A stretch of DNA of 64,000 nucleotides from Streptomyces sp. CB02400 (GTDB taxonomy: Bacteria > Actinomycetota > Actinomycetes > Streptomycetales > Streptomycetaceae). The DNA lies in contig NZ_LIWB01000011.1 of assembly GCF_001905725.1 (NCBI RefSeq), forward strand, positions 1-64,000, read 5' to 3'. The translations under genes and the position numbers were made by a program. Numbering within the stretch: position 1 is the first letter of the stretch; each line of letters begins with the position of its first letter. Below the pieces are notes generated by a model, which was not told the origin of the DNA, did not search any database, and was given only the letters and a program-made list of their open reading frames with translations. Shown here in pieces: positions 9,771-18,163 of the stretch.

Positions 9771-11177
9771 GTGGTACGAGAACCAGTACAGGGATCATCG
9801 TCAACTCGGCGTACCCAGGAAAGAATCGGCTCTCTCGACGGAGTGCCGGCGTCATACGGACAGTTGCTGCGGGCTCACCGGACGAAGCGAGGGCTTTCGC
9901 TCACGCAGTTCGCCGCCCGGGTGCATTTCAACCCGGGGCACATCAGCAAGGTCGAGACCGGCAAGCGGTCACCTTCGGTGAGCTTCGCGAAGGCCTGCGA
10001 CCGGGCACTCGACATCGGAAACACCTTCACCGCCATCGCCTCCGCTCTGGAGGTGGCCACCCGGCAGCAGCAAGGCTGGATCCGGCCTGCCCAACTTCCC
10101 ACGGCGAAAAGGCATTTCGTAGGGCGCCACGATGACCTGCGTCGACTGGACGGGCTCCTTCGAAGCCACGAGCAAACACTTGCGGTACCCGTGGCGGTGA
10201 TCAACGGCCCGCCCGGCGTGGGAAAGACCGCACTCGCGGTGCAATGGGCACACCGAGCCGTCAACGACGGCCACTTCCCCGACGGGCAGCTGTTCGTCAG
10301 CCTTCAGGGGCCCGAGCCGGACACCGCGGCCGCTCCCTTCGACGTGCTGGAAGATCTGCTGCGCGCCGTGGGCGTGTCTTCTGAGTGCGTTCCAGCCGAG
10401 CTGGAACAAAGGGCTGCCACCTTCCGGTCATACCTGCACGGCCGGGAAATGCTCCTGGTTCTGGACAATGCCGCGGACGCCCAGCAGATCCGCCCCCTGT
10501 TACCGGGATCTCCGGGATGCGCCGTCGTGGTGACCAGCCGGTCGCGATTACCGGGGCTGATGCCCTTGGTGGACGCCGTCTCGCTGCCTCTGCCCGAGCT
10601 GTGCCAACCGGAAGCCGCCAAGCTGATCGGCGCGGTCATAGGCCAGGTGCGGACCGACGCCGACCCAGGCGCGGTGGCCGTACTGGCGGAGCGATGCGGG
10701 TGTCTTCCCCTGGCTCTGGTCCTGGCCGCCGAGAGGATCGTGAGCCGACAGCACCACAGTGCCGAGGTCCTCGCCACCGAACTCAAACCCCGGCAGGCCA
10801 GGCTGAACCTCGCAGAAGGGGGCGTGGTGCTCCGCGACGTGTTCGAGACCTCGTACAAGGCGCTCGACGAGCAGAGCGCTCGTGTCTTCCGGGGGCTCGG
10901 CCTGCTCCCGGGGCGTCTGATCGATGTGGTCAGCACGGCATCGATCGCGGGTGTCCCTCCGGAGGAAGCCTCACTGTCGCTGTGCAACCTGGCCGCCGCG
11001 CACCTGGTTCAGCGTCATGGCGAGCGTCACTATCGCATGCACGACCTGTTGCGGGCGTATGCGGCCGATCTGTCGAGGCAGTCGAACGGCAACCCCGGGC
11101 GCGCGATGGCGAACGGCCGGGCGGCCGACCCGGTGCCCATGCCGAACTCCCTCGCGGCTCCTTCTCTCGTCGCGTAG
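9771..11177 (+). CDS. XRE-type helix-turn-helix NB-ARC (STAND) regulator
   Basis: The 468-residue protein has an N-terminal XRE HTH (about 30-80, with SLTQFAAR and HISKVETGKRSPS). An NB-ARC ATPase follows, with P-loop GPPGVGKTA at about 146-154, a Walker B-like LLVLDNA and the RNBS segment VVVTSRSRL. A winged-helix-like tail contains CGCLPLAL and YRMHDLLRAYA. It resembles the NB-ARC part of AfsR/SARP regulators but lacks both the SARP DNA-binding domain and long TPR repeats. The GTG start at 9771 lies about 250 bp after the mtnD-like gene. It is probably the pathway-specific activator of the SAM cluster. Confidence 0.85.
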   Translation: MVREPVQGSSSTRRTQERIGSLDGVPASYGQLLRAHRTKRGLSLTQFAARVHFNPGHISKVETGKRSPSVSFAKACDRALDIGNTFTAIASALEVATRQQQGWIRPAQLPTAKRHFVGRHDDLRRLDGLLRSHEQTLAVPVAVINGPPGVGKTALAVQWAHRAVNDGHFPDGQLFVSLQGPEPDTAAAPFDVLEDLLRAVGVSSECVPAELEQRAATFRSYLHGREMLLVLDNAADAQQIRPLLPGSPGCAVVVTSRSRLPGLMPLVDAVSLPLPELCQPEAAKLIGAVIGQVRTDADPGAVAVLAERCGCLPLALVLAAERIVSRQHHSAEVLATELKPRQARLNLAEGGVVLRDVFETSYKALDEQSARVFRGLGLLPGRLIDVVSTASIAGVPPEEASLSLCNLAAAHLVQRHGERHYRMHDLLRAYAADLSRQSNGNPGRAMANGRAADPVPMPNSLAAPSLVA

Positions 11178-11261
11178 AACCTCACCGGTGGCCGGGGGCC
11201 CGACAACGGACATGAGCCCGGGATCATCCCCGATGTTTCACGGGGCCGGGGATCGGAGTGG

Positions 11262-11879
11262 TCACTGGGGAAGCGACCTTTCGATGAGGACTCCGGCCAT
11301 GTGTTCAGCACGATCGACGGCCTGGTCAAGCGACCGCATGGAATCGGCGACGCAGGCCCCCTCGTGCAGGATCAGAATCTGGGCGGCCAGTCCCGCGGGG
11401 TCATCGGAGCCGGCTTCCGCGGCCAGTCCTTCCAGGTAGGAGAGCAGCCAGGCCTTCTGGTCGCGGGCGACCGCCCGGCCAGGGTGGCCTTCGGGGAGTT
11501 CCACGGACGCGTTAATGAAGGCGCAGCCCCGCAGGCTCCGCTCGCGCATCCACTCGCGCAGGGCGTCGAACGTGGCCAGGATCTTCTCCGCCGGGGGACC
11601 GTCATGGCCGTTGACGTACTTCACCAGCGTGGAACGCCACAAGCCGTCACGAGCGCGCAGATAGGCGACGATGAGGTCGTTCTTCGAACCGAAGCGGTCG
11701 TAGAGGGTCTTCTTGGTGACGCCTGCTTCTGCCGCGATCGCCTCGACACCGACGGCGTGGATGCCCTGCTCGTAGAAGAGCCGCGAGGCTGTCTGGAGGA
11801 TTTTCACGCCGGCCGGCGTGAGGTGTTGCACGCCGGGTCGTCGGCTGCTTCGATCGACGGTCTTGCTGTTGACAGCCAC
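11262..11879 (-). CDS. TetR/AcrR-family transcriptional repressor
   Basis: The 205-residue protein has a canonical TetR HTH near residues 25-70 (GVEAIAAEAGVTKKTLYDRFGSK, where recognition-helix residues TKKTLYDRF are typical) and a variable helical C-terminus. It is divergent from the small gene and the HAD gene that start at about 11950 and 12117, so it most likely controls them and itself from the 70-240 bp intergenic region. The sequence TGTAACCATACCGC just upstream may be part of its operator. The effector is unknown; a halogenated or reactive small acid would fit the neighbour. Confidence 0.88.
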   Translation of the reverse strand: MAVNSKTVDRSSRRPGVQHLTPAGVKILQTASRLFYEQGIHAVGVEAIAAEAGVTKKTLYDRFGSKNDLIVAYLRARDGLWRSTLVKYVNGHDGPPAEKILATFDALREWMRERSLRGCAFINASVELPEGHPGRAVARDQKAWLLSYLEGLAAEAGSDDPAGLAAQILILHEGACVADSMRSLDQAVDRAEHMAGVLIERSLPQ

Positions 11880-11949
11880 ACCTCAACGCTACACCCAGCG
11901 GTATGGTTACAACAGTGGCTCCGCGGGTGTGAACACCCGAGGACGCCTC

Positions 11950-12120
11950 GTGAACGCCGAGGAGTTCCGTCTCGCCGGCGAAGTGAACGACCATTGCGAC
12001 GTCGTTGTCGCCCGTGTCGCCCGTTCGTCACGACATGCCGCCGATGGGGCAATGGCGGGCCTGGTCGGTCGGTTCGGTCCACCGTGTTACGCCGGAGCGC
12101 GTGATGAGGAGGCCGAATGA
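11950..12120 (+). CDS. Small hypothetical protein coupled to the HAD gene
   Basis: A 56-codon frame starts at a GTG and ends in a TGA that overlaps the ATG of the dehalogenase-like gene (ATGA). The sequence includes NAEEFRLAGEVNDHCD and has no recognisable family or membrane segment. The overlap and the GAGGAGG ribosome-site-like stretch near its end suggest it could be a genuine leader cistron. It could equally be a chance open frame through the 5' untranslated region. I do not recognise it. Confidence 0.3.
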   Translation: MNAEEFRLAGEVNDHCDVVVARVARSSRHAADGAMAGLVGRFGPPCYAGARDEEAE

Positions 12121-12809
12121 CCGAGGTTCACCGCATCGAGGCCGTCGTTTTCGACGTCCTCGGCACGATGGTCGATGAACCCGGTGGGCTGCGAGCGGCC
12201 ATGCGGGAGGCGGTTCCTGCGGCAGAGGAAGCGTCTGTCGACCGGCTGCTCGACGTGTGGCAAGAGCATGTCGAGCGCGAGCAGCGTCGCATCGCGGGGA
12301 ATGTGCGGCCCTACGTCAACTCGCAGGTCATCGACCGGGAGGCGGCCGAGCGTGTGGCCGGCTGCGTCGGCCTGACCGACGCCGCCGCCCTCGATCGGCT
12401 GGCCACCGCGGGACAGCGCATGAAGCCCTGGGGTGACTCCCTCGCCGGCCTCGCACGGTTGTCCGAGCGCTTTCCGGTACTGGCCCTCAGCAATGCCAGC
12501 CGTGCCTCTCTGCTTCGGCTCAACGCTCACACGGGACTGCGCTGGCACCAGGCCCTGTCCGCCGAGGACGTCCGGGCGTACAAGCCTGCGCCGGAGGTCT
12601 ACCGGCTCGCGCTCGACGCGGCAGGTTCTCCGCCGGAGCGCGTGCTCATGGTTGCCGCGCACGCTTGGGACCTTCGCGGGGCCCAAGCCGTGGGCATGCG
12701 AACTGCTTACGTGCAGCGACCGGTAGGGGATCCGCCGCGCAGAAGCGACTCGTTCACGTTTCGGTCCAGTGGCTTGGAGGAGTTGGCCGCCGTACTGGCG
12801 GTGGTGTAG
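12117..12809 (+). CDS. HAD-superfamily hydrolase, haloacid dehalogenase type II-like
   Basis: The 230-residue protein has the HAD motifs: FDVLGTMVD (nucleophile Asp13 in the type II-specific FDxxGT context), SNASRASL (motif II), AYKPAPEVY with the motif III Lys, and VAAHAWDLRGAQAVG (motif IV). The AHAWD segment is characteristic of L-2-haloacid dehalogenases. It is somewhat short of certainty for true dehalogenation, because some homologs are phosphatases. It is probably regulated by the divergent TetR gene. It is not MtnC-like, so it does not complete the methionine salvage pathway. Confidence 0.82.
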   Translation: MTEVHRIEAVVFDVLGTMVDEPGGLRAAMREAVPAAEEASVDRLLDVWQEHVEREQRRIAGNVRPYVNSQVIDREAAERVAGCVGLTDAAALDRLATAGQRMKPWGDSLAGLARLSERFPVLALSNASRASLLRLNAHTGLRWHQALSAEDVRAYKPAPEVYRLALDAAGSPPERVLMVAAHAWDLRGAQAVGMRTAYVQRPVGDPPRRSDSFTFRSSGLEELAAVLAVV

Positions 12810-12867
12810 TGCCGGAACGCGACGGGTCTTTGGCATCCGACGGCCGTAGCCTTCCCGCCGTGGTGCC

Positions 12868-12888
12868 ACAGCCCTGTTGTGGGGCTGT
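12868..12888 (+). terminator. Weak hairpin after the HAD gene
   Basis: ACAGCCC (12868-12874) pairs with GGGCTGT (12882-12888) across a 7-base loop, about 60 bp after the HAD stop codon. It is followed by AAAG rather than a T run, so any termination would be of the T-poor type common in Streptomyces. Confidence 0.3.
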
Positions 12889-13371
12889 AAAGAGGGAGCG
12901 GAGGAGCTCGGCCGCGGTCCGGTCCAGGGACGTGAGCCGCCGGGACCCGGGTGCCGCGGCCGCGTGGCCGAGGCCGATTCGTTCGAAGAGGTGGCGGAGA
13001 GGCGGGCCGTGACGCTGAGGTGGACGGTGCCGCGGGCCGGCTCGCCCCTGGTGGCGAAGCCCAGTTCGTCGGGAATTCCCGACGTCCGGCAGCGGTCACG
13101 GTCGGACGGCCCGGACCTCCCCCGCGGTGTCGTCGGTGCTTTGCGCACATGCGCGACGCTCTCCTCCGGCCCGCGTACCGCGTGACTTTTCGCCCGCAGG
13201 ACTCCGGCCTCCTGAAAAGAGTCCTCGCGGCAGCGGCTCGGGGCGGGCTGTCACCGTCGCGACGACTGACTGCCATGCCGGCGGGTACCCGGTATCCATA
13301 CTGGTAGGTTTACTAGGAGAAAGGCGTTTCCGCGCCGTGTTCGGCAGTCGAGACTGCTTGGAGACCCTCGG
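12889..13371. other. Intergenic region with nothing recognised
   Basis: About 480 bp have no frame with a family match or a convincing ribosome site. The last 80 bp are relatively A/T-rich (ATACTGGTAGGTTTACTAGG) and could contain the promoter of the small gene that follows. Confidence 0.4.
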
Positions 13372-13608
13372 ATGAGGATGCTGCTTCGGCACGTATGGAA
13401 TCTTCTGCGAGACATCGCGTACGGGATCAACGCCGGGCACGCCATCAGGCACGGAGTGCCGGTGCCGACACGTGAACCTCCGGACTCAGCTGCCGGAACG
13501 AGTTTCCGGGCGACGGGAAGGCTCCGACGGCCCCCTCTGCCACCGCACCCTTCTCGGACAGTGCCACCCTCCGTTACCACCGGATGCGAGACAGGGCCGT
13601 TAAACTGA
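13372..13608 (+). CDS. Small hypothetical protein
   Basis: The 78-codon frame starts MRMLLRHVWNLLRDIAYG, and its first 35 residues look like real amphipathic protein (DIAYGINAGHAIRHGVPV). The second half is Pro/Arg-rich and less protein-like. A promoter-like A/T-rich patch lies 70 bp upstream. No family is recognised. The region beyond it up to 13900 shows no convincing gene, although the minus strand near 13580-13890 has transposon-like composition. Confidence 0.35.
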   Translation: MRMLLRHVWNLLRDIAYGINAGHAIRHGVPVPTREPPDSAAGTSFRATGRLRRPPLPPHPSRTVPPSVTTGCETGPLN

Positions 13609-13908
13609 CACACCCGTTTGGGCTGGCCTCGCCTTGTGGTTGGGGCGACATTTGTTCCAGCTTCAAACGGCCCCAGTTCTGGCCCTGGCAGGGTCGGCCA
13701 TGAGTGGGGCTCCGGGACGGGGCGATGTCGCGAGACGACCGTGGGGAGAATGCTGCGCATGACGACTTGAAGAGCACCGGCCGGGCGGCAGCGCTGGGTC
13801 AAGATCGCGACCTGGGACACGGTCAGAGACGGTGATCGTCGAATCCGTGCTGCTTGTGGGACAGCCGTCCGCTCCCACCAGTTCCGTCTCCATCCTCCTG
13901 AATCCTCG

Positions 13909-14097
13909 ATGTTCGAGCGGTGCGTCGGCTTGGCCTGGTGTTCCAGGTGCCGGATCTACTCAGGCGCGATGGTCCACATTCCCCGAACGCGTGTCCTCGT
14001 CGACGCACTGGCCTCCCTCCCTGCAGACAAGCGTGATCGATTGCGTCGCAGTGAGGTGAAACTGATCGACTGTCTCGATCGCCAGGTCAGCTGGTAA
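13909..14097 (+). CDS. Small hypothetical protein with a CxxC pair, next to the IS701 insertion
   Basis: A 62-codon frame includes AWCSRCRIYSGAMVHIP and then RVLVDALASLPADKRDRLRR, which reads like genuine soluble protein with a CxxC motif near the N-terminus. The TAA stop lies inside the 4-bp target duplication of the downstream insertion sequence and would be there without the insertion. The true start may lie upstream, because no clear ribosome site precedes the ATG. Function unknown. Confidence 0.45.
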   Translation: MFERCVGLAWCSRCRIYSGAMVHIPRTRVLVDALASLPADKRDRLRRSEVKLIDCLDRQVSW

Positions 14098-15523
14098 TAG
14101 GACTCCGTTAGGTCTGTCTCGGTTTTGATGTCGTGTGTGGCCTGGTGGGCAGGGGTTGGTGGCAGGTGGTGCAGATGCCGGTCCAGCACCTCAGGATGTC
14201 CTGGAGGGCGTCGAGGGTCTGGTAGAGAGTGAGCCCGGTGTGGGTGCTTTTGGGGCCAGACGCTGTTCGGTGAGAAACGCATGGGCGGCGGTCACGAGGG
14301 TGACGTGGTGGTGCCAGCCGGGCCAGGACCGGCCTTCGAAGTGGTCCAGGCCCAGGCCGTGCTTGAGCTCGCGGTAGTCGTGCTCGATGCGCCAGCGGAC
14401 CTTGGCCAGGCGGACCAGATCGGTGATCGGGGTGTCGGCCGACAGGCTGGACAGCCAGTATTCGGTGGGCGTCTCGGCGTCCTCGGGCCATTCGATCAGT
14501 AGCCAGCAGTCGGGCAGCACCCCGTCCCACCAGCCCTGTTCGGCCGAGGCGGCGGCCCGGATCGGACGCTCGACAGCCTTGCCGGCCGGGCGGACGCGCA
14601 CAGCGGCGAAGCGGGACCGTAACTCTCCTCGCGAGCCCCGCCGCCAGGTGAGGGAGGTGAACGCCTCCTGCCCGAGCTCGGCGGCCAGGGCTGCCACCGA
14701 GGGTGCGGGCCGGCGGTAGCGGGGCTGGGGCCAGCAGCCGACGGGGCCCTTGCGCTCCAGGGCCACCGGCTTCACGTCGAACGGATGGGCACTCACGTCG
14801 CCGCGGATGGCCAGCACATAGTCGATCTCCCGCTCTGCGAGGCCGGCCCGCAGGTGGGCATTGACGCCGTAGGCGGCATCGGCCACCACGACCGGCGGGC
14901 TCATGCCCCAGCCGACCAGGGTGTCGAGCATGTCCAGGGCCAGCCGCCACTTCTCGCGGTGCCCGACCTCGGGCGGGATACGGGTGGCGGTGCGGCGTTC
15001 GGTGTCCTCGGCCCACTCCTTGGGCAGGAACAGTCGCCACTGCAGTGGGCAGGAGGCAGTGTCGCTGGCGGCGTGGACGCTGACCGCAACCTGGCAGTTG
15101 GCGCGTTTGCCCAGGGCCCCGCAGTATTGCGGGGCCACCCCGGCCGACATCCTTCCGTCCTTGGGCAGCGACACGTCGTCGATCACCCAGGCCGTCGGAT
15201 TGATCAGCGGCAGCATGCGCTCTGCGATCCGCCGCTGCACCGGCACCGGATCCCAGGTGGACTGGTTCACGAACTGCTGCAGGTTCTGTTCGTTGCCGTC
15301 CGGCAGCCTCGAGGCCATGGCCTGGACCGACTTGCGGCGGCCGTCCAGCATCAGTCCCCGCAGGTAACAGTCACCCTTGGCCCGCTGGTCCTTGCGCGGC
15401 ACCGAGGAGAACACATCCGCCACGTACAACGCCAACTTCGCCCGGACACGGTTCACTTCATGTGCGTCCATCCACCCAATATGCCCAGGAACAGGCCAAA
15501 CCCGAAGACCTAACGGAGTCCTA
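14098..15523. mobile_element. IS701-family insertion sequence, complete
   Basis: The 1426-bp element is bounded by terminal inverted repeats: the left end TAGGACTCCGTTAGGTCT (14098-14115) is a perfect inverse of the right end (15506-15523). The 4-bp direct repeat GTAA flanks it at 14094-14097 and 15524-15527, as expected for IS701-type target duplication. It carries one transposase gene on the minus strand. It has landed at the edge of an older IS remnant. The intact ends and target duplication imply a recent insertion. Confidence 0.88.
14191..15471 (-). CDS. IS701-family DDE transposase, possibly completed by a -1 frameshift
   Basis: The zero-frame product is 426 residues from the ATG at 15471 (MDAHEVNRVRAKLALYVADV). 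DDE-domain hallmarks are VIDDVSLPKDG, VVADAAYG and the YRELKHGLGLDHFEGRSW block. Near the C-terminus the frame contains GCC CCA AAA GCA, that is a C CCA AAA slippery heptamer at about 14244-14250. After it the zero frame gives a short unrelated tail to 14191. The -1 frame instead continues with a conserved-looking LYQTLDALQDILRCW segment to 14108. Either translation slips there or the copy carries an indel. Confidence 0.88.
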   Translation of the reverse strand: MDAHEVNRVRAKLALYVADVFSSVPRKDQRAKGDCYLRGLMLDGRRKSVQAMASRLPDGNEQNLQQFVNQSTWDPVPVQRRIAERMLPLINPTAWVIDDVSLPKDGRMSAGVAPQYCGALGKRANCQVAVSVHAASDTASCPLQWRLFLPKEWAEDTERRTATRIPPEVGHREKWRLALDMLDTLVGWGMSPPVVVADAAYGVNAHLRAGLAEREIDYVLAIRGDVSAHPFDVKPVALERKGPVGCWPQPRYRRPAPSVAALAAELGQEAFTSLTWRRGSRGELRSRFAAVRVRPAGKAVERPIRAAASAEQGWWDGVLPDCWLLIEWPEDAETPTEYWLSSLSADTPITDLVRLAKVRWRIEHDYRELKHGLGLDHFEGRSWPGWHHHVTLVTAAHAFLTEQRLAPKAPTPGSLSTRPSTPSRTS

Positions 15524-15682
15524 GTAAGAGCTGTCCCGTAAATGATCTGCGGCATGCGGATCGACCAGCGACGTTGCGCCTCATCCGGCGAGGGCGAGGT
15601 TGTGCAGGAGGGCGATGTCGAGCACGTTGCGGTGAACGCCTTCGTCTTTGAGGCGGCAGTCGCTGAGGATCTTCAGAGAACG
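15524..15682 (-). pseudogene. Remnant of a second insertion sequence, transposase C-terminus
   Basis: The minus strand encodes KILSDCRLKDEGVHRNVLD followed by IALLHNLALAG, the C-terminal signature of a common Streptomyces transposase family, and ends in the terminal GAGCTGTCCCGTAAATG. Only about 50 codons and one end survive. The IS701 element inserted exactly at this end. It marks an older transposition event. Confidence 0.6.
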
Positions 15683-15706
15683 GAGGGGTGCCGTTGAGAC
15701 TGCTTG

Positions 15707-16024
15707 TCAGCGGGGGATCCTTTGTCCCGCTTCGGTGAGGGTCAGTGTGAGGCACCCCAGCCACGTGCCGGATCGCGGGTACTCCCAATTCTCCGCGTCC
15801 GCCAGGACAACGGGAAGGTCCTGCTTCGGGACGGGGGGACCGGGCTGCTCTCCGAGAGTGCCATCCGGCGCTGTCCAGAGCACGAGCCGGCACACTTCGA
15901 TCCATCCTCTGTCGATGAGGGGAAGGAGGATCGGGACGAGAGCCGAGGCGGGCCCTGAGACCAGCGGCTCGTCGAGGTCACCCCAGACACCGGGAAGGAT
16001 GTCGATCTCGGTGGCGTTGATCAT
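15707..16024 (-). CDS. Hypothetical protein
   Basis: From the ATG at 16024 (MINATEIDILPGVWGDLDEP) the frame gives 105 residues of well-formed protein, ending LTLTEAGQRIPR. Protein-like sequence continues upstream in the same frame to about 16150 (ATDQLSSAERAF), so the real start may be a GTG near 16080 or 16182. No domain is recognised. GC content is slightly lower than in neighbouring genes, in keeping with this mobile-element-rich stretch. Confidence 0.45.
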   Translation of the reverse strand: MINATEIDILPGVWGDLDEPLVSGPASALVPILLPLIDRGWIEVCRLVLWTAPDGTLGEQPGPPVPKQDLPVVLADAENWEYPRSGTWLGCLTLTLTEAGQRIPR

Positions 16025-16089
16025 GAAGGCACGTTCGGCGGAGGACAGCTGGTCTGTCGCGGGATGAACCACGTGCAGAGTGTCGCAGC

Positions 16090-16587
16090 TCAGGAGAACG
16101 GTCGACGAGAGCTCTGGTGGCTCTCTGAAGAAGTGGTCACATGGACGAGATGATCTCGATGTGGCTGGTGTGACCACAGCGTCGGAGCCGTCCTGGACAG
16201 CCCCGTTCTCCGGGCTGAGCCCGCGAGCCTTCGAGAAGCTGGGCGCAGGGCCATCAGTACCGATACCAGGGCTGCCCCGAGAGGTGCGCCCACCAGTGGC
16301 ACAGCCGCGCTGAGCATGCGCGACGAGTTGACCGGTGTGGACGGTGCCGTCCCCGCCGTGATCGCAAGCAGTGCACCGGTGACTCCACTCAGTGCCGTCG
16401 CTTTCGTATCCGCACGCTGCACCTCGACGAACATCCTGTTCTCGCCACTTGTGGGTACACCGGTCGTAGTCGAGACGTGCAGCGGGACGGTCTGCGGCTC
16501 GGATTCTTCCACTGCCTTCTCCCTGTCGTTGCCTTGCGGCTTGGAGTAGCAGTCTGGGCAAGCAGTCGGAACACGGCTGCCCACCAA
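16090..16587 (-). pseudogene. Truncated Pycsar-effector-like (PycTM) membrane protein
   Basis: The central part reads VEVQRADTKATALSGVTGAL, then LAITAGTAPST and a second hydrophobic segment ending SVLMALRP. This is the signature of the DUF5706/PycTM family of two- to four-helix membrane proteins found in Pycsar anti-phage systems and in actinobacterial mobile elements. After ALRP the sequence turns Arg/Ser-rich and loses the family's C-terminal helices. The gene therefore appears truncated or frameshifted. No pyrimidine cyclase gene lies nearby. The N-terminal start is uncertain. Confidence 0.5.
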
Positions 16588-16748
16588 GTGGTAGCGGTCG
16601 CGATCGATCGGTCACGGTCGGGGGCCCGGTTCGCTTTGCGTCACACGGCTGCCCGGATCGTGTACTCCACGGGCGCCGGCGGGGCGTCCGGCCAGTCGCA
16701 GGTCCACTCGACCGCCTGGTGTTCTGGAACCGGGCGAAGCCCCGGCTG

Positions 16749-17200
16749 TCGGGTGTGTTGAACGACTTCCAGGTCGATGCGGAGGGTGGCTCCGTGCTCG
16801 ACGAAGTGCTTACCTGGCACATCGTCAGGTAAGTCAGCATCTGGTCAGCATGAGCCCTCGCACACTCCGAGACGGGTGCTTGGTCGGCGATAGTGCAACA
16901 GCCTCATTTTCCGCGGAAGCGCAGGCGAGGAGCCTTCTCGCCCGAGTGGGGTCGATGTTCCTCGGAATCTTCGAGTCCGACGAGTTCCGGTGTACGGTGA
17001 AGACCGCCCTTGACCTGCAGAAAGCAGGCAGGGAGCCATCAAACAGGAGTCCAAAGTGCTGCGTACTCTGTTCAAGTCCAAGATCTAGCATCTGGGCGTT
17101 TGCGCAGGTCGGAGGCGTAGTGGGGCCGCTCAGGTCAGCAAATGGTCAGCATGGGGCGCGGGGGTGTCCTGGCTTGCTGACTTGGTGACTGCCGCGGCGG
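16749..17200. repeat. Direct repeat R1, copy A
   Basis: This segment is closely similar to 30369-30802 in the same orientation. Shared blocks include the 3' end of a reading frame ending HIVR-stop at about 16833, the motif GTCAGCATCTGGTCAGCATG, CTTGACCTGCAGAAAGCAGG, and GGTCAGCAAATGGTCAGCATG. A micro-frame at 17056-17088 (AGGAG, then GTG, 10 codons, LRTLFKSKI) is kept in both copies. The repeated GGTCAGCA words look like recombinase arm sites. The copy lies just upstream of an integrase remnant. Confidence 0.7.
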
Positions 17201-17234
17201 TGGCCTGGGTGCATGCCTGGCTCCTGTCTGGAAG

Positions 17235-17993
17235 GTGCGTCTCCTGGCTCGTCAGCTCGCTCGTGGTACGGGGTCGTCCTTCAAGGACTGCGGCTGTTCT
17301 CGGCCGACGCGGTGTCCGCATTCGTACACGATCCGCTTCCGCAACGGTCTGGGGAAGCAGGTCGAGGAGAGCGGGTTCGACACGCAAGATGACGCGATCG
17401 AGCGCCTCACGCAGATCTATGCGGAGAAGAAGCGTACGGCGCTGGCTGTCGCGGCGGACGACCTTGCTCTGGGGATCGCGATGACGGCGGGGTGTGGACT
17501 GCGCAACGGCGAGGCCAGGGCCGTGAACGTCAACAACGTCGTGGCGGACGACGTGTATCGGGTGCATGAGCAGGTCCACTCCAACACACACCGGCCGGCA
17601 AAGCTAGAACATCGCAAAGTGGGGAAGTTCCGGGAGGTTCCGCTGCCCCGCTCGGTACGGGAGGCGATCGAACGCCATGAGGCAAAGCACGGCGCCACGC
17701 GGGAGGGGTATCTGCTGCGGGGGCCGAGCGGGTACTACACGGAGCCGATGGAACGCCGGCGCGTCCGCGCGCTCTTCGAGAAGCTGTCCGTGGTGGACGG
17801 GATGGGGATGTACGGCTTCCGGCACTACTTCGCCTCCAACGTGCTGGGCAGTGGCATCCCGATCACCGACGTGGCCGAGTGGATGGGGCACAAGTCGATC
17901 GAGGAGACGTACCGCACCTACCGGCACCTGATGCCGGGGAGCATCACCAAGGCGGCGCGCGTGTTGGACGCCGGCCTGTGGGACGCGGCATGA
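17235..17993 (+). pseudogene. Tyrosine site-specific integrase with internal deletion
   Basis: The frame is open for 252 residues, but an intact integrase of this type needs about 370-400. The N-terminal part (CGCSRPTRCPHSYTIRFRN) is joined near residue 74 directly to the catalytic domain, so the SAM-like core-binding domain is missing. The catalytic domain keeps CGLRNGEAR (first Arg), YGFRHYFAS (a Tyr in place of the usual His of HxxR), WMGHKSIEETYRTY and the nucleophile Tyr in TYRHLMP. Loss of the core-binding domain should abolish recombination. Parts of the same gene recur at 32363-32958 and 39080-39227. Confidence 0.75.
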
Positions 17994-18163
17994 GGCCGCG
18001 GCGACGCCTGTCGGGGCCGCCCTCCGGTTTGGGCTGCAACGGCACCCCACGGCACAGGTTGTAGTGACCGTCCAGGGGCGTCCACGCCAGTCCAGTACGG
18101 GCATGGAATTGCAGGCCAGAGCCACTTGGTCCGGGAGCGTCTGCCCAGTTGGTGATGGTTGTG
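17846..18163. repeat. Direct repeat R2, copy A (integrase 3' end and downstream flank)
   Basis: This segment resembles 39080-39401: the last 48 integrase codons are nearly identical, and the non-coding flank (GGCTGCAAC, GGCACAGGTTGTAG, GGGCGTCCA, GCCAGTCCA, GCCCAGTT) is conserved at lower identity. The similarity stops exactly where the truncated ABC ATPase begins at 18164. That is the behaviour expected of an integrative-element end. Confidence 0.6.

Noticed and set aside
12117..12809. MtnC-like enolase-phosphatase completing methionine salvage
   Set aside because: The HAD motifs, especially AHAWDLRGAQ and FDVLGT, fit haloacid dehalogenase type II, not MtnC.
13574..13893. Minus-strand transposon-like frame before the IS701 element
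   Set aside because: Composition is suggestive (for example PLMADPARARTGAV) but I could not tie it to a known transposase, so it is not called.
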